A DNA stretch of 64,000 nt from Macrothele yani (GCA_039090855.1 CM076990.1:202993232-203057231), one strand, 5' to 3'. Positions 44,637 through 58,984 are shown, counted from the first letter of the stretch. Program-made: numbers and translations. The notes: generated by a model not told the origin, from the sequence alone.

Positions 44637-45336
44637 GGTATCAGAGTCTTCTTTCTTATTATGTTCATTTAGCCTGTTTGAGTTAAATTCTCTTAAGACA
44701 TTGTCCTGATTTTTGATTATTTCATTTATTGAGGAGGGAAAATCTTGTGCCTCGACTCTCGAAGTATTGTAAAATGATAAGGGACACAGCGGTCGCTATC
44801 TCCCTCAGTTCACGTGATGTCAACGGGAGTCTAGCCGTTTTCCATATAGAGACTGAAGTATTTAAAATCGAAGTTTTGGGAAACTCTGAAACTATCCGTA
44901 TAAAAACGGAAAACCCCGAACTGACACTTTAGTACAAAACGGATTTAGTGACAACGGAAAATCAAAATAGTGAATGTTTCCGTTATTAGAAACTGAAACT
45001 TTTCAAAACTGAAATATCCTTAAAATTCGATGACCTCCTGGCAACTTTACTGCTCGCTATTTTTAGGAAAATTCCATGAATTCACATCATTTACTTTTTA
45101 CAGTGCATCTAAACCAGTTCGGGTGCGCAATATTTTGTGGTTTGTCCCGGGCGTAGATAAACTTCGATGAGCCTCTACCTGCAGCATAAAATCATTTGAA
45201 GCAGCTGTACAAAATGGTGTTCGTGGTAAAGTGGTGGAAGAAAGAATTGTCTTAATTGGATTTATAGAAGAAATGAAATGGGGAAAAATGTGAGTTTCAT
45301 AGCATCTGAATTTACGCGTTTTTTGGCTCCTATATA
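44637..45336. other. Unassigned, contains a candidate exon
   Basis: No transposon structure seen. The candidate exon at 45185-45289 is listed separately. Confidence 0.3.
45185..45289 (+). CDS. Candidate orphan exon, unknown product
   Basis: A good acceptor (gagcctctacctgcag|C) and a consensus donor (AT|gtgagt) enclose 105 nt open in one frame: IKSFEAAVQNGVRGKVVEER, then IVLIGFIEEMKWGK. The phases are 2 at both ends, so it would be a symmetric exon. I do not recognise the family and no partner exons were found nearby. It may be a chance ORF with chance splice sites. Confidence 0.25.
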
Positions 45337-46600
45337 CAAGGGTTGGACAGAATAATGTGAACACCAAGCTCAAAGAGGTGACTTTTAATGCAGCTGCGTG
45401 CATCGCAATACGCAAAGCTATCCCCCCATTTTTTGGATGTAATAGATTCGTTTAGAACCTCAAGATCCTGTTTAACTGCATTTAAAGTGTTTTGTTGCGA
45501 AATTTGTTTCAGGGTGACGACGAAATGAGCGACCTAACGGACTTCGAAAGAGGCCTAATTGTTGGTGGCTGCCTAGTTAGTGCCACCGTGAGAACAGTCG
45601 CCAGAGTAGTGGAGCATCGAGAGTTACCGTGTCTAGCGCCATGACAGCATACCGTGTTCGTGGCAAAACCTCGTCTGCAAAACACAAGAGCGGTCGGGAA
45701 ACGACCCTGACTGAGAGAGACAAGAGAGCATTAAAGTAGATTGTTACTCGTAATAAAAAGACCATTGAGCCGAAAATTAGTACGGAGCTCAGTCTGCATC
45801 TCCAGACCCCAGTATCAACGAAAACAGTGAGCAGGGAACTGCATAAATACGATATTTATGGCAGAGCTGCTATTGCAAAACCTCTTGTGCCCCGGGGGAA
45901 TGCACAACGGTGACGGCAGTGGTGCCAGGAGCATACAACGTGGACTGTTAATGCATGGAACCGTGAAATGTGTTCAGATGAATCCACATTCACACTATTT
46001 CCCACCGCAGGACGTGTTTACGTGTAGAGAACACTGTCAGAAGCGTACAACACAGACTATCTGCTCCCAACAGTGCAGCGTGGTGGTTGTTCTGTCATAC
46101 TCTTGGCGGTTATATCGTGGTTTTCAGCAGGTTCCCTGATCACCTTGAAAGGACGAATGACTGGCAGAGCGTATGAAACCAGTTTGGCCTACCAAGTCCA
46201 TCCAATGGCTCAAGCATTGTTTCCTGCAGGGTATGCCATCTATCAAGATGATAACGCCCCAATTCACAGAGCTGGGAATGTCCAATCATGATTTGAGGAA
46301 CATGAGGACGAACTTTCACACCTTCCTTGGCCTACCCAATCACCAGACTTAAACATTATCGAGCCACTGTGTTGGTAAACAGAGTAAGATCCCGTTATCA
46401 TTCTCCTGCATCTTTCAAGGACCTGGAGTAGTTTCTTCATGAAGAATGGTATAACACCGCACTAACCATCATCCAGGACTTGTATGCGTCCATTCCAAGG
46501 AAGATTCAGGCGGTTTTGAATGCCAAAGGTGGTCCCACACCCTATTGGGTACGTAAAACCTTCTTTTCCTAGGTATTCACATTATTCTGTCCAACCCCTG
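45337..46600 (+). mobile_element. Tc1-like element, inactive
   Basis: The ends CAAGGGTTGGACAGAATAAT and the complement of the right end CAGGGGTTGGACAGAATAAT are TA-flanked, for 1264 bp. The transposase starts at 45525 (MSDLTDFERGLIVGGCLVSA). Decayed remnants follow: KTSSAKHKSGRETTLTERDK in another frame, then GGCSVILLAVISWFSAGSLI and ALFPAGYAIYQDDNAPIHRA (QDDNAPIH with catalytic Asp 2), WPTQSPDLN-IE (third acidic residue), and a C-terminal VLNAKGGPTPYW. Multiple frameshifts and stops. Confidence 0.9.
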
Positions 46601-47452
46601 TATATATAAACCGTGGTGGAAATGGACCGGGGGCTCAGCTTCGAAAGCGATGGGACACCAAAAGAAAGGGAGCTTTTAATGTGAATAAAACATTTCGTAA
46701 TGCATTATACATTTCAATTAAAGACGCCGTCTTGTATGAATTTTTCGTCTGTGAATAAAGAAAACAGCCGTCTGACTTCAGCTAAATGTGAGTACTTTAT
46801 TCTAAAGTTTAATAACGAAATTCCCTTGTGGTTCTATATCTACTACAAATGGGTTTGTGCATATTAAATTTTTATGACAATCACTTGTACTTTGGATTCC
46901 GGTAGCGAATGATTCCCATTTTCACTTCTGTATATGAAAGTCCACATTCGCAAGAGATCTGATAAATACGTGGACTTTCAGGTACAAGACAGACCTGCAG
47001 GGCCTTAAATTTCCGTGTGAAAGAACGCAAGACTTACGTACGGAAACAGGAACTGAAGAAGTCATCTATAGCCCAACATTGTCAGGAAAATAACTATAAA
47101 TTTTGGTTTGAAAATGTTAAACTTATTGATAAACCTGATTCAAGAATTCCAACGTGATTAGCTTTCCACATATATCGCAACTCTTCAAAGCTTGTCAACG
47201 ACAAGGTGAAGAGTTATGATAAGCGCGTGAAAACAACTCACCAATATACGTGACCGTCAGAACGCTGATGACGTCACAATGATTTAAATGTCTACGCTGC
47301 ATTTGTCCTGATGAAGCCTAGTCAAACGCTCAGCGAAATCGTAGTAGACCTTAAAGTGAAATATTCAACTGTGAAGAAATGTTGATTTAATCTATCTCAA
47401 CAGCACAGACGTTGTAGTCATAAATAATTCTTTTTAGGTGAAGAAATATCGT

Positions 47453-47456
<4 letters not shown>
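46601..47456. other. Unassigned
   Basis: AT-rich sequence. A string gtcctgatgaagc...gcgaaatc near 47305-47340 recalls hammerhead motifs but lacks a stem (see rejected items). Confidence 0.3.
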
Positions 47457-47483
<27 letters not shown>

Positions 47484-47492
47484 CACACACAG
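47457..47492 (+). repeat. (GCAC)n/(CA)n microsatellite
   Basis: cacgcacgcacgcacg followed by cacacacacaca. Confidence 0.9.
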
Positions 47493-47568
47493 AAAACATA
47501 AGCATATACTTTGGGGAGGGGGAAGGGGGGAAAGCGTGCTAAGAACCAGCATGTGGAGCTGTTCACAG

Positions 47569-47881
47569 ATCAGATCATATGTAGAGGATTTTAGGAAGGG
47601 ACTGTCTGACCCCAGGTCTTGAACAACCCTTAGAAATAGGAAGCTAGGAGATTTGGGCTAGAGTACCCGATAGGAAAGTGACAGGGAAGCGAGGTAGAAA
47701 GGGGGAGGAAGACGCCCTTATTTATTACCGGGTGGCCAGTACCCGGGGTCCGACGGCTTAACGTGCCCATCCGACGCACGGCAGGTATTTAGTGGTTCGA
47801 ACGCTCGTACCTGCCCAGGATCGAACCTGATGTCATTCCTATGGCAGTCACGAACGCTGACCACTAGGCCACCTGCGGCCC
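47569..47881 (-). mobile_element. SINE family B copy (13-bp TSD)
   Basis: On the minus strand a tRNA-like head GGCCGCAGGTGGCCTAGTGG carries an A box (TGGCCTAGTGGTCAGCG). A B box (AGGTTCGATCCTGG) follows, then a body through cccgggtactgg and gacctggggtcagacag. The perfect 13-bp duplication gagctgttcacag lies at 47556-47568 and 47882-47894. Distinct from SINE A in head and body. Confidence 0.88.
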
Positions 47882-47906
47882 GAGCTGTTCACAGCTGGTC
47901 TTTTAA

Positions 47907-48914
47907 CCCTTAAAGCGTCCGATATATCTCCACCAAATGGGGCCCAAAATTTTCTCCCCTCCTCAAACAGAACTGTTGACATAGTGGCCGGCGTTTACGA
48001 AAGCGATGGCAAATTTATTCCTCTCAGCAGAATCGACAATATATCTGACGCTTGTTAGTAAACGCTCCGTGTTTTTAGTATTTGTCATTTTCTTGTAAGA
48101 CTTCCGTCCACAGTGAGTAGAGTTTAGGTCCCAGCCACCTACAGCGGGATCGCCTTCTGGGCAGGACACAGAAACGGAAGGAATGAGAGCAAGTCTAGCG
48201 ACTTTGACAGAACAGTTTGTAGTGAGATTAGAGTACAGTAGATGGCGCCACCGTACAAGTACAATGTTGCACACAGAGGGGTGAGAGAATTTCAGGGGCG
48301 GGGGACATAGGAAAGGATACCCATTTAACCAGTGGGTCCAGCCTGGGGGCCGTCACTTAACGTGCTCGTCCGATGCACGGCGGATATTCAGCGATTGTTA
48401 GTAAATCACACCATCTCTGAAAGATCAGCCCAGGTTCGAACCTGAGGACCTTGCATCGATAGTCTGACTCTTTAACCACTAAGCCATCCGCGGCTAGTAA
48501 GCGCTCCGATATGGTCCTTAGTCTTATATAGTCTAATTCCCCTATAATGCTTTATTCTCTGCTCCCGACACAAGGAATGATTGGTAAGGATGATATCCCC
48601 CTGACGCGGACATCATGCCACTGGGTAGAGGCAACGTACTGAAATATCGTTTCCCTCCTTTCTTAGGTTCTTTCCATTTTTGTAGAATTTTCGAAAGGAA
48701 ACGTAATATAATGGGAAGAGTTAAGGAAAATCATTCCCGGTAAATGACTACTTTGATTTACAAACTAAGAGGAAAGCAACGTTTTCTGGCGTGAAGGTTG
48801 TTTCGTTCCTGTCGAGTTCGGCCCACTTGTTAGACAGCGAAAATATATATTCGTTCGAGTGGATTTCAAACCATTTTCGTAACCAGAGTTAATTCGTTCC
48901 AGCCGGTTAAAGGG
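47907..48914. mobile_element. TTAA-bounded MITE (piggyBac-type) carrying a SINE B
   Basis: The left end is TTAA|CCCTTAAAGCGTCCGA (47903-) and the right end is ...CCGGTTAAAGGG|TTAA (48915-48918). CCCTT-TAA on one side and TTAAAGGG on the other give a short inverted end with TTAA duplication. Its interior is disrupted by SINE B at 48070-48493. No open frame of interest. Confidence 0.55.
48070..48493 (-). mobile_element. SINE family B, longer variant (14/15-bp TSD)
   Basis: The minus-strand head GCCGCGGATGGCTTAGTGGT holds an A box, and the B box (AGGTTCGAACCTGG) is intact. The body shares cttaacgtgctcgtccgatgc with the 47569 copy in plus orientation but then differs. The flanks (t/c)tagtaa(a/g)cgctccg at 48055-48069 and 48494-48508 form the duplication. 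Confidence 0.8.
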
Positions 48915-48935
48915 TTAAATACGTGAAAGTGAGTT

Positions 48936-49530
48936 GGCCGCCCCAGTGGCGCAGTGGTCCAAAACGCTGGCTTATGATCATTCGCTCTAGTTGGGGCTGG
49001 GTTCGAATCCCGGTGAGGCATGGATGTATGTGTTTGTCTTTCGGCACTGGCTTTCAATGTGTTACTTGTCCAACACTGGCTCTCTGTGTGCATTTGGCAA
49101 ATGCATACTGTTAAATCCATCATGATAATTAACACAGCAATCGTAAAATTAACTGTAATTACTGTTTCACACGTGAATATAATTACATCAGAAAACTTGA
49201 AAAACACGTGTGAAACAGTAATTGCAATCCATTTAGCTAGGTCCGATTGCTGTGTTAATTATCATGACGTATTTGCCACGTATTATGAAAAGAATATTTC
49301 TTCCACACTGTATATGTAAAATCCATGTTTGATGTTTACTTGTTCACAATGTGTTAGATGATCAACACTGGTGGCTATGTCTGTGTAAATTGATCATTTG
49401 GCATGCTGACAACCGTGTATGATATGTATTTGTTGCTGTGAAATATCTGTATCATGTTTGTCCTGTCTGTACCATCAGGTACAATAAATAATATCATCAT
49501 TTAAACTCCCAATAATAATAATAAAAAAAA
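48936..49530 (+). mobile_element. Long composite SINE: family A head, different body and tail
   Basis: It starts with the family A head (GCCGCCCCAGTGGCGCAGTG, B box GGGTTCGAATCCC, gaggcatggatg). It diverges after tcggcactggctttc, continues through a palindromic segment (49121-49266), and ends ...taataataataaaaaaaaa. The flanks agtgagtt at 48928-48935 and 49531-49538 are a matching duplication, so the whole 595 bp appears to have inserted as one unit. Confidence 0.7.
49121..49266. repeat. Palindromic core inside the composite SINE
   Basis: The 23-bp arms catgataattaacacagcaa(tcg) at 49121-49143 and its exact complement at 49244-49266 enclose a second 19-bp pair, aattactgtttcacacgtg (49157-49175), complement at 49205-49223. 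Confidence 0.95.
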
Positions 49531-50134
49531 AGTGAGTTATCAGCGAGTCGATAGAAGACTATTGATAATTAAATTGTTCTGTTGGGAAACGAACAGTCGA
49601 GAGAGAAAAATGACGTGACCGACCCTGATTTTCATTATCGAGTAATAAGCCAGTGTTGCAAAATGCGATAGCAGTCGTGGTCCCTTGTGAGATAAAGCTC
49701 AGTTCTTCTGTGTCCTAGACCTAGGTCATTATTAGATATCAGGGCCAAGGGGAATCCGACTATCAGTTGCAGAAGGCGGGGGTTGCGTAAACTGTGATAA
49801 CATTTTTACAAATGCGGTCAGTAGGTTTTTCCTTTTTTCGTTAATTTATTTTTCTTGAAGTAAAATTCGAAAAAAACAAATAAAACATCATCCTATTACG
49901 TTTGGATTTACGTAAGCACCGCTGGCTGCTAAAAGTAATCTACGCGTGTGGGAAGAAAATCAAAGATGGAGCTTTAAAAAGATACAATAATGTTGAAAAT
50001 CATTACCTGACTGCAGTGGCGTAACTACAAATCTTTGGCGCTTAAACAAAATTATAAAAAAGCCCCTTCCACGCTTCTATACTGTATTTGTCTGCAAAAC
50101 TAACAAAGAAAATAAAGACAAAATTAGATATATT
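49531..50134. other. Unassigned
   Basis: No feature recognised. Confidence 0.35.
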
Positions 50135-50830
50135 TTAATTTGTAGAAATATTTATTTCATTAAAAGGAATTCTTATATTTTTATAGATTGATGGATTATA
50201 GCTATTCAACTGAAAAAAAAAAAATATCTTACTTTTTACATTGGCGAAATGTCTAATTAAATCTTTGGTATTTAAATTATCTGACCCTTGAGTTTTAGAG
50301 TCAATTAGCGAAAGATGTCTCATTCGTTCCTGACACATTGTATCTCGCAAATACCGTAATTTTTGCCTATTTTTCATCTTGCTGAATGATCTTTCAGAAG
50401 TAGCTACTGTAACAAGTAGTGTTATACATAAAGTAAGCGCCGTAGAGACGTTCGAGTAACTATAATATATGACATATTTTCAAACCTTATTTATTATTAA
50501 CAATTATGAGAGTTTTTTTATTGAATTTGATACTCATTTAGTTTCCTCTTTTATAAAGCCATTTGAAAGCATTTGCAAGAATTGAATGGAGGAATGTTTA
50601 CTAAGATATGTGTTATATAATTTTTGCAAATTGTATGCATATTTTAAAATGCCACTTTCCGTTTGTGTAAGCAAGTTTTGAGGCTCCAAAAAATGCGAAA
50701 TTATTGACAAGTTTTGCATACCGATAGATCTTCCTTTAATTTGTGTTATCCTTATGTCTAAACTTCTGCACAACCCATTTGCTTTGAGTACGTCTTCAGC
50801 TCTTTAAGATCAGTAATTAATGTTTGGTAT
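50135..50830 (-). pseudogene. hAT transposase C-terminal (dimerisation domain) remnant
   Basis: On the minus strand, TALTLCITLLVTVATSERSF then SKMKNRQKLRYLRDTMCQER and MRHLSLIDSK correspond to the hAT C-terminal dimerisation domain (P-V.(A)S.ERSFS..K..K..LR..M.QERL..L..L.IE). Upstream (50773-50534) is MQNLSIISHFLEPQNLLTQT, a plausible preceding segment in another frame. A shift or stop separates the two. The upstream catalytic part is absent, and the Tc1 at 50870 begins shortly beyond. Confidence 0.7.
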
Positions 50831-50869
50831 CATGCCAACGACGCCACCTGCACTATTGACGCCATAATA

Positions 50870-52409
50870 CACTGCTGGACAATTGCTAAGGACGGATCAA
50901 AAACGGCTATATAGCGCATAAAAAAGTAAGTGTGGTTGGATGCCAAGTGAAATAAAATAATGTCAGAATGCCAGGACATTACAAGAAAGACAATTTATTG
51001 TGCTCTGAAATCCAGAAGGCTTTGGAACGTGTTCAAGGGACAAACAGGCCATTTTGTGTAGAATACGTAAACGTGAAAAAAATGCAATTACCGTCCGTAA
51101 GCGTTCCGGCGTAAGATGTCAATACGGGATATGGCCATTATGGAGGGCGATGCAAGATTCCACACGTCGTGTCATGCTTTGCACAACATTATCAAGCAGC
51201 TGTTGGGGTAATTTATCCCATTCGTCTGTCAGTGCACGGATGAGGGTGTCCTTGTTTATTGGAGGGCATTGGCGACCAGCAAGACTCCTCCCCAAAGCAT
51301 CCCAAACATTTTCAATGGGATTCAGATTTGGAGAACGTGCTGGCCATATGAGGCGTTGAATATCCTCGCTCTCAAGACACTCCTGGACAGCGACTGTTCG
51401 ATGACATGTTGCGTTGTCGTCCATGAAAATGAATCTATCACCGGCAGCACCACGGAACATGCGAACATGAGGTAGCAGAACATCATTAATGTATCGTTGG
51501 CCAGTCATAGTCCCAGTTGGAAGCACATAGAGGGACGTACGGCCATTGATCATGATGCCAGCCCATACCATGACACTACATGTCGGATATCGGTCCCTTT
51601 CCTGTATGTTTGCTGGACAATATGCAGTACCACTATCACGCCAGATCAGTTGTCGTCGACAATCAGACGATAGACTGTATCTACTCTCATCTGAGAAGAG
51701 GACAGCAGACCAGTCGTTATCAGTCCAACTGCGATGTTGATGGCACCATTGCAAACGGGCGGTACGGTGACGTCTGGACAATGGGATGCACACAACAGGA
51801 CGGCGGGCGTGTAGTCCTCCTTCATGCAAACGTCTGGCGACAGTTTTTCGAGAGATCCGCTTGCCAGTAGCAACCATAAACTGATTTGTTACCTCACTAG
51901 CTGTGCTGCGCTGGTGTCTTTTTGTTGATAGCACTATGTACCGATCTTCTGCAGGTGTCGTAGTGCGAACACGACCTCCCCCGTGACGTTTGCTACACTC
52001 TCCATTTGTTTGAAAAGATTTCCAAAGCCTTGAAACGACACTGTGGCTGACGTCGAACTCCCTGACAACATCTGTTATTTTTCGCCCTTCTTCAATCTTG
52101 CCAATAATACGGCCACGCGTAAAATCATCTAGGTGATGTCGGGAAGACATACTGAAAATTGCAGGTTCGTGAATTGATTCTTTCCCTTTCAACTTTGCGT
52201 TTGAACAACAACGGTCAATACGCGTCAAATCCTTTATATCTCTTTTCAGCGCTATGGCGTCATGAACAAGTTCGGCAATTCGAAATTTGCATACTCACAA
52301 CACGTCTTACTGTATCTCGCACTTATGCTAATTTCCACATTTTCCTGCCTTCCATTTTATGGTTGCTATCGTTGCTATTGTCATCCGTCCTTAGCAATTG
52401 TCCGGCAGT
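50870..52409 (-). mobile_element. Tc1-like element, family A copy 2, with open transposase
   Basis: The ends CACTGCTGGACAATTGCTAA and the complement of the right end CACTGCCGGACAATTGCTAA are TA-flanked, for 1540 bp, one base shorter than the copy at 8964-10504. TIRs are about 28 bp with one visible mismatch in the first 20. It sits next to a hAT remnant. All elements expected of an autonomous Tc1 are present. Confidence 0.95.
51119..52150 (-). CDS. Tc1-family transposase, apparently complete (343 aa)
   Basis: It catalyses cut-and-paste transposition at TA. The start is MSSRHHLDDFTRGRIIGKIE; an upstream in-frame ATG (52228) exists, but this start gives the usual Tc1 length. Residues 1-55 and 60-110 form the paired-like DNA-binding region (two HTHs; KITDVVREFDVSHSVVSRLW and ISRKTVARRLHEGG) with a GGGRVR basic linker. 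Catalytic acids are D154 (FSDESRY), D245 (MDDNATCH) and E280 (NPIENVWD); the last two are separated by 34 residues, giving DD34E. MVWAGI is the Gly-rich segment. SPN instead of SPD at 273-275 is non-catalytic. No stop or frameshift. Activity is not proven, but this is the only copy here that could be functional. Confidence 0.92.
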   Translation of the reverse strand: MSSRHHLDDFTRGRIIGKIEEGRKITDVVREFDVSHSVVSRLWKSFQTNGECSKRHGGGRVRTTTPAEDRYIVLSTKRHQRSTASEVTNQFMVATGKRISRKTVARRLHEGGLHARRPVVCIPLSRRHRTARLQWCHQHRSWTDNDWSAVLFSDESRYSLSSDCRRQLIWRDSGTAYCPANIQERDRYPTCSVMVWAGIMINGRTSLYVLPTGTMTGQRYINDVLLPHVRMFRGAAGDRFIFMDDNATCHRTVAVQECLESEDIQRLIWPARSPNLNPIENVWDALGRSLAGRQCPPINKDTLIRALTDEWDKLPQQLLDNVVQSMTRRVESCIALHNGHIPY

Positions 52410-52540
52410 GTAGAACACGAAACCGAAAAGAGCTCTCCGCTTCCTTAACTTGCTGTTTGTAAATGTATTAATATTTGTTTTTCTTTCCCCCGCAGCTCAC
52501 GTCTTTCTTTTCAGAACGCCTTTTGTAAAAAAAAATCGTG

Positions 52541-52612
52541 CTTATGTCATCGGTTTGTCCGTCCGCTCGTCTGTCCGTCCATCCGTCTGTCTGTCCGTCT
52601 ATCCGTCCGCAT
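52541..52612 (+). repeat. (GTCC/GTCT)n microsatellite at an array edge
   Basis: gtccgtccgctcgtctgtcc and similar words, directly upstream of the ~150-bp monomer array. Confidence 0.85.
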
Positions 52613-54484
52613 GTGGACACCATATCTCTGCCTCTAATAGTCAGTTTTTAAAAATTCTTTTTGCATTGGGAATTTTGAAATGTGCTAATGATTATCTTTT
52701 TTTCTTCAGGATACACAATTTTGCCGCTAGAGGGCGTAAATTCAGATCATATCGAATTTAAAATACAGTTTATTCCATATATTTGCTTCTAAATGTCCGA
52801 CTGAAAAAATTCCTTTACCTTTCGATTCCATTTATGTCGAAGAATATTTTAGGTACAGTCACTTTTTCAAGTTACGCATAGATTTTCCACTAGGGGGCAT
52901 AAAAGTAAATTTGCGTTTTCCGTAATATCTCTGCTTCTAAAACTCCGATTTGAAAAATTCTTTCTGCAGCGGATACAGCTACTAACGGGAAATCTTTAGC
53001 ATATCCTTACTAATTTTTAGTAAGAAATTGTTTGGTCACCAGGGGGCGTATGTGTTAATTTCTGCTTCTGTTGCATTTGCAGCAAAATCTGAGATTCTAA
53101 AATCTCGATTGAAAAATTTGTTTGTGGACCGATACCACTGACGTCGATAAACCTTTTCGGAATATTTTCTTAAAATAATGCATGGTTTCTTCGCCAGGTG
53201 TATAGATGTATATCTTATTTTTGTCAATACCGATTTGAAAAATTCCTTCTTTGTTGGGCAGAGTTTCCAGAGCGAAATGATTTTCATATTTCAAAATTTT
53301 CAAGTAATTCATAGACTTTCCGCTAGGGAGCGTAAAGGTAAATTGGGTTTTCCCTGATATTTCTGATTCTAAAACTCCGATTTGAAAAGTTATTTCTGCA
53401 CCGGATACAGCTTCTGATGTAAAATGCTTTGCATATAATTTTTAATATTTGGTGAAGAATGGTTTGGCCACCAGGGGTCGTAAGAGTTTAATTCTGCTTC
53501 TGATGTATTTGCAGCAAAATCTGAGATCCTGAAAACTCGATTGAAAAAATTCTTCTGAGGACTGATACCGCTCATATCGAAAAAACCTTTCAGAATACTT
53601 TCTTCTTAAAATTATTCATAGCTTTTCCGCCAGGGGGCGTTATTTTTGTCAATATCTCTGCTCCCAAGAGTCCGATTTGAAAAATACTTTTTTTTTTGTT
53701 GGAGAGTGTTTCCTCTGCGAAATGTTTCTCATATAATTTCAAATTTTTCTAACACAGAAGTTTGCCACCAGAGGGAGTAAGTTCACGTTTCCGTTTGCAG
53801 CAATATCTGCGGGACCAAAAACCCGATTGAAAAACTTCTCTTTTTGGTCAGATGCTACCAACTGTGCAAACTCTGTGTGCGCATTTTCTTCCCCAAACAG
53901 TGTACAGTTTTGCCGCTAGGGGAGCCCAAATGCTGAATTTGTTTTTCGATATCTCTGCTTCTACATGTGCGATTCAAAAAATTCTTTCAACGCCGGATGA
54001 ATTTACCTTATATGAGGAATTTTGTGGTTCACAGTTCTGTTGGTCGATGGTATTTGTGTACTTCAATTTGCAGTTGTATCGCCGCTTCTAAAAACACTAT
54101 TGAGAAATTTTTCTTTGCTGTTTACTGTATGCCATTTTCTACACTAGAGATGTGGAGCATTATCCCCTTTAAATAATGCATAGGCTTCCCGCTAGGGACC
54201 GTAAAGGTCGAAACTTTTTTCTCGCTATTTCTGCTACCGGAAGACGTATTTGAAAAGTTCTTTTTTCTTGGCATAGCTTTTTCCATGCAGAATATTTTTC
54301 GCCTATTTTCAACTTTTCCATTATGCAAAATTCTTCCGCTAGAAGACACAGGGTTATAAAATGTTTCCTTCTCTCGTATATTTCTTCTTTTAACTGTTCG
54401 ATTTGAAAATCTTTTTTTGTCTTTGATACCTTTCTTGTGCTATGAGAAACTTTTGGTGCTCCATTTATTAATTTTCGTAACACG
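52613..54484 (+). repeat. Array of ~150-bp diverged monomers
   Basis: The word pair 'atatctctgcttctaaa...gatttgaaaaattctttc' and 'ccgctagggggcgtaaa' recurs roughly every 130-160 bp. The second word is seen near 52725, 52889, 53037, 53191, 53320, 53468, 53625, 53765, 53912, 54189 and 54334. All units run the same way. About twelve monomers, heavily diverged, with no coding capacity. Confidence 0.85.
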
Positions 54485-56050
54485 CTCTTTAGGCGTTGGT
54501 GGAACTAAGCAGATGTTTCCATTTCTGGATGTTTTATCGATTGTTGAAACCGGTTGATTGTTTTCCTAACCGGTACCATTGAGTTTGAATTGCTTTGATA
54601 ACTTTAATTCGCGTCAGAACGGATTCAAAAGACGTGCACATTACAATAGAAAACTCGGTGCTATCTTTCATGTTTTTTGGTGGATTTGAGTTAGAATTTT
54701 ATTTTCTTAATCTCTTTTGGATTCTCTAACGTCGTGGGGTCCAAAGAGAAATGACTTTTCCCAATGTAAATCATAATAAAGCTACAGAGTTAAATGCTGA
54801 GGTTAATTCTTCATTAACATTTTTTTGTAGGCATTCAACTTCCTGGGTGTTTTACAACAGCAATTCAAGGTCTTCAGCGTAGCTCTTCACTATTTCTAAA
54901 TGTTCAGAACGTCTTTTGAAAAAATGAACATAATCGCAGTATCATCAAGTTTGGCTGTTCGTCTATATGTGCAACTATTAGCTCCGATTAAATAAAAATT
55001 CGTTTTGCATTGTGAAGCATGCATCAATGAGTTTTCCATGCAGATGCTGCATAACTGGACGGTAAGCAAACAGAGCTCCAGAGAGGCTCAGCTCACCCCA
55101 GTGAAGCGAGCAAATCTAAATTCTTTGAACTTTAATTTCCTGTGGTTTATGAAGACTACGTTTATATTTCATTATAAGCATAAATACTTTATCTTATTTA
55201 TTCCTGTATACACTAATAAAAAAAAAGCAAAACTGATATGATGTAGCAGGAACGATGGATAAATACAAAGAAATTAGTACTCGCTGTGAATCAATAAGAA
55301 CGATTGCACCACTGATCTCTGGCACACTGGCCCAGGACTTCTTGGTGTGATGGGTCAGGGAAGACAAATGCCCCAATGCCCCCCACTCTTTTTTTTTTCA
55401 TTCGCAGAAACGTAAGATTTGGAAGAATATTACTCTCCCCCCGGAAAAAAGTGCGGCCTAGATTGAGGGATAGCTGCGCGGAGGACTAAAACACCGTTCG
55501 TCACTTAGTACGTGACTATGAGATGCTAAACTGCTGTTAAAAATTTAATTATCTACAAAAAAGAGTTGTCGTGGGGAAGTTTTAGTTAAATGTATTGCTC
55601 TAGACGCGCGTGTATTGGAGAGTAGTGCTAAAGAGAAATTCCTGTGCTAGAGAGAGAGAAGAAGAAGATTTCAACTTCTCCTGTTCATTGTTTTGCCGTC
55701 AGTAAGAGTGATTTGACGATGCTTTTATGGGGAAAATGGGGTTTGTTGGTGAGATTCTTAGGGCTCTTAGTTTTTGACTGAAGGAGAGGGTTTGGCTGTT
55801 GACCACGGTAAGAAGAGTCTACCCTGAGCATTTGCAAAGGCAAAAGCATGATTGCAGATGGAGAAACAAATGGAATCAAAGAAAGGGAGTAGAAATAATC
55901 AACATTTGACATCAAGAAATTTTTTGATGTTATTGTATGGATCCACGAAAAGTGACCGGAATAGTAAATTTGAAAAAAAAAAAAAGTTTTTTCATCCTGA
56001 TTGGGAGTTATTTCTCCTCCGGTGACACGTAACCTGCAGCTCAGCCAACC
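54485..56050. other. Unassigned
   Basis: No recognised domain. The minus frame covering 55685-56365 is discussed under rejected items. Confidence 0.35.

Positions 56051-58984
<2,934 letters not shown>

Noticed and set aside
47305..47340. CTGATGA ... GAAA string resembling a hammerhead core
   Set aside because: The intervening bases (agcctagtcaaacgctcagc) do not pair adjacent to the core, so stem II is lacking.
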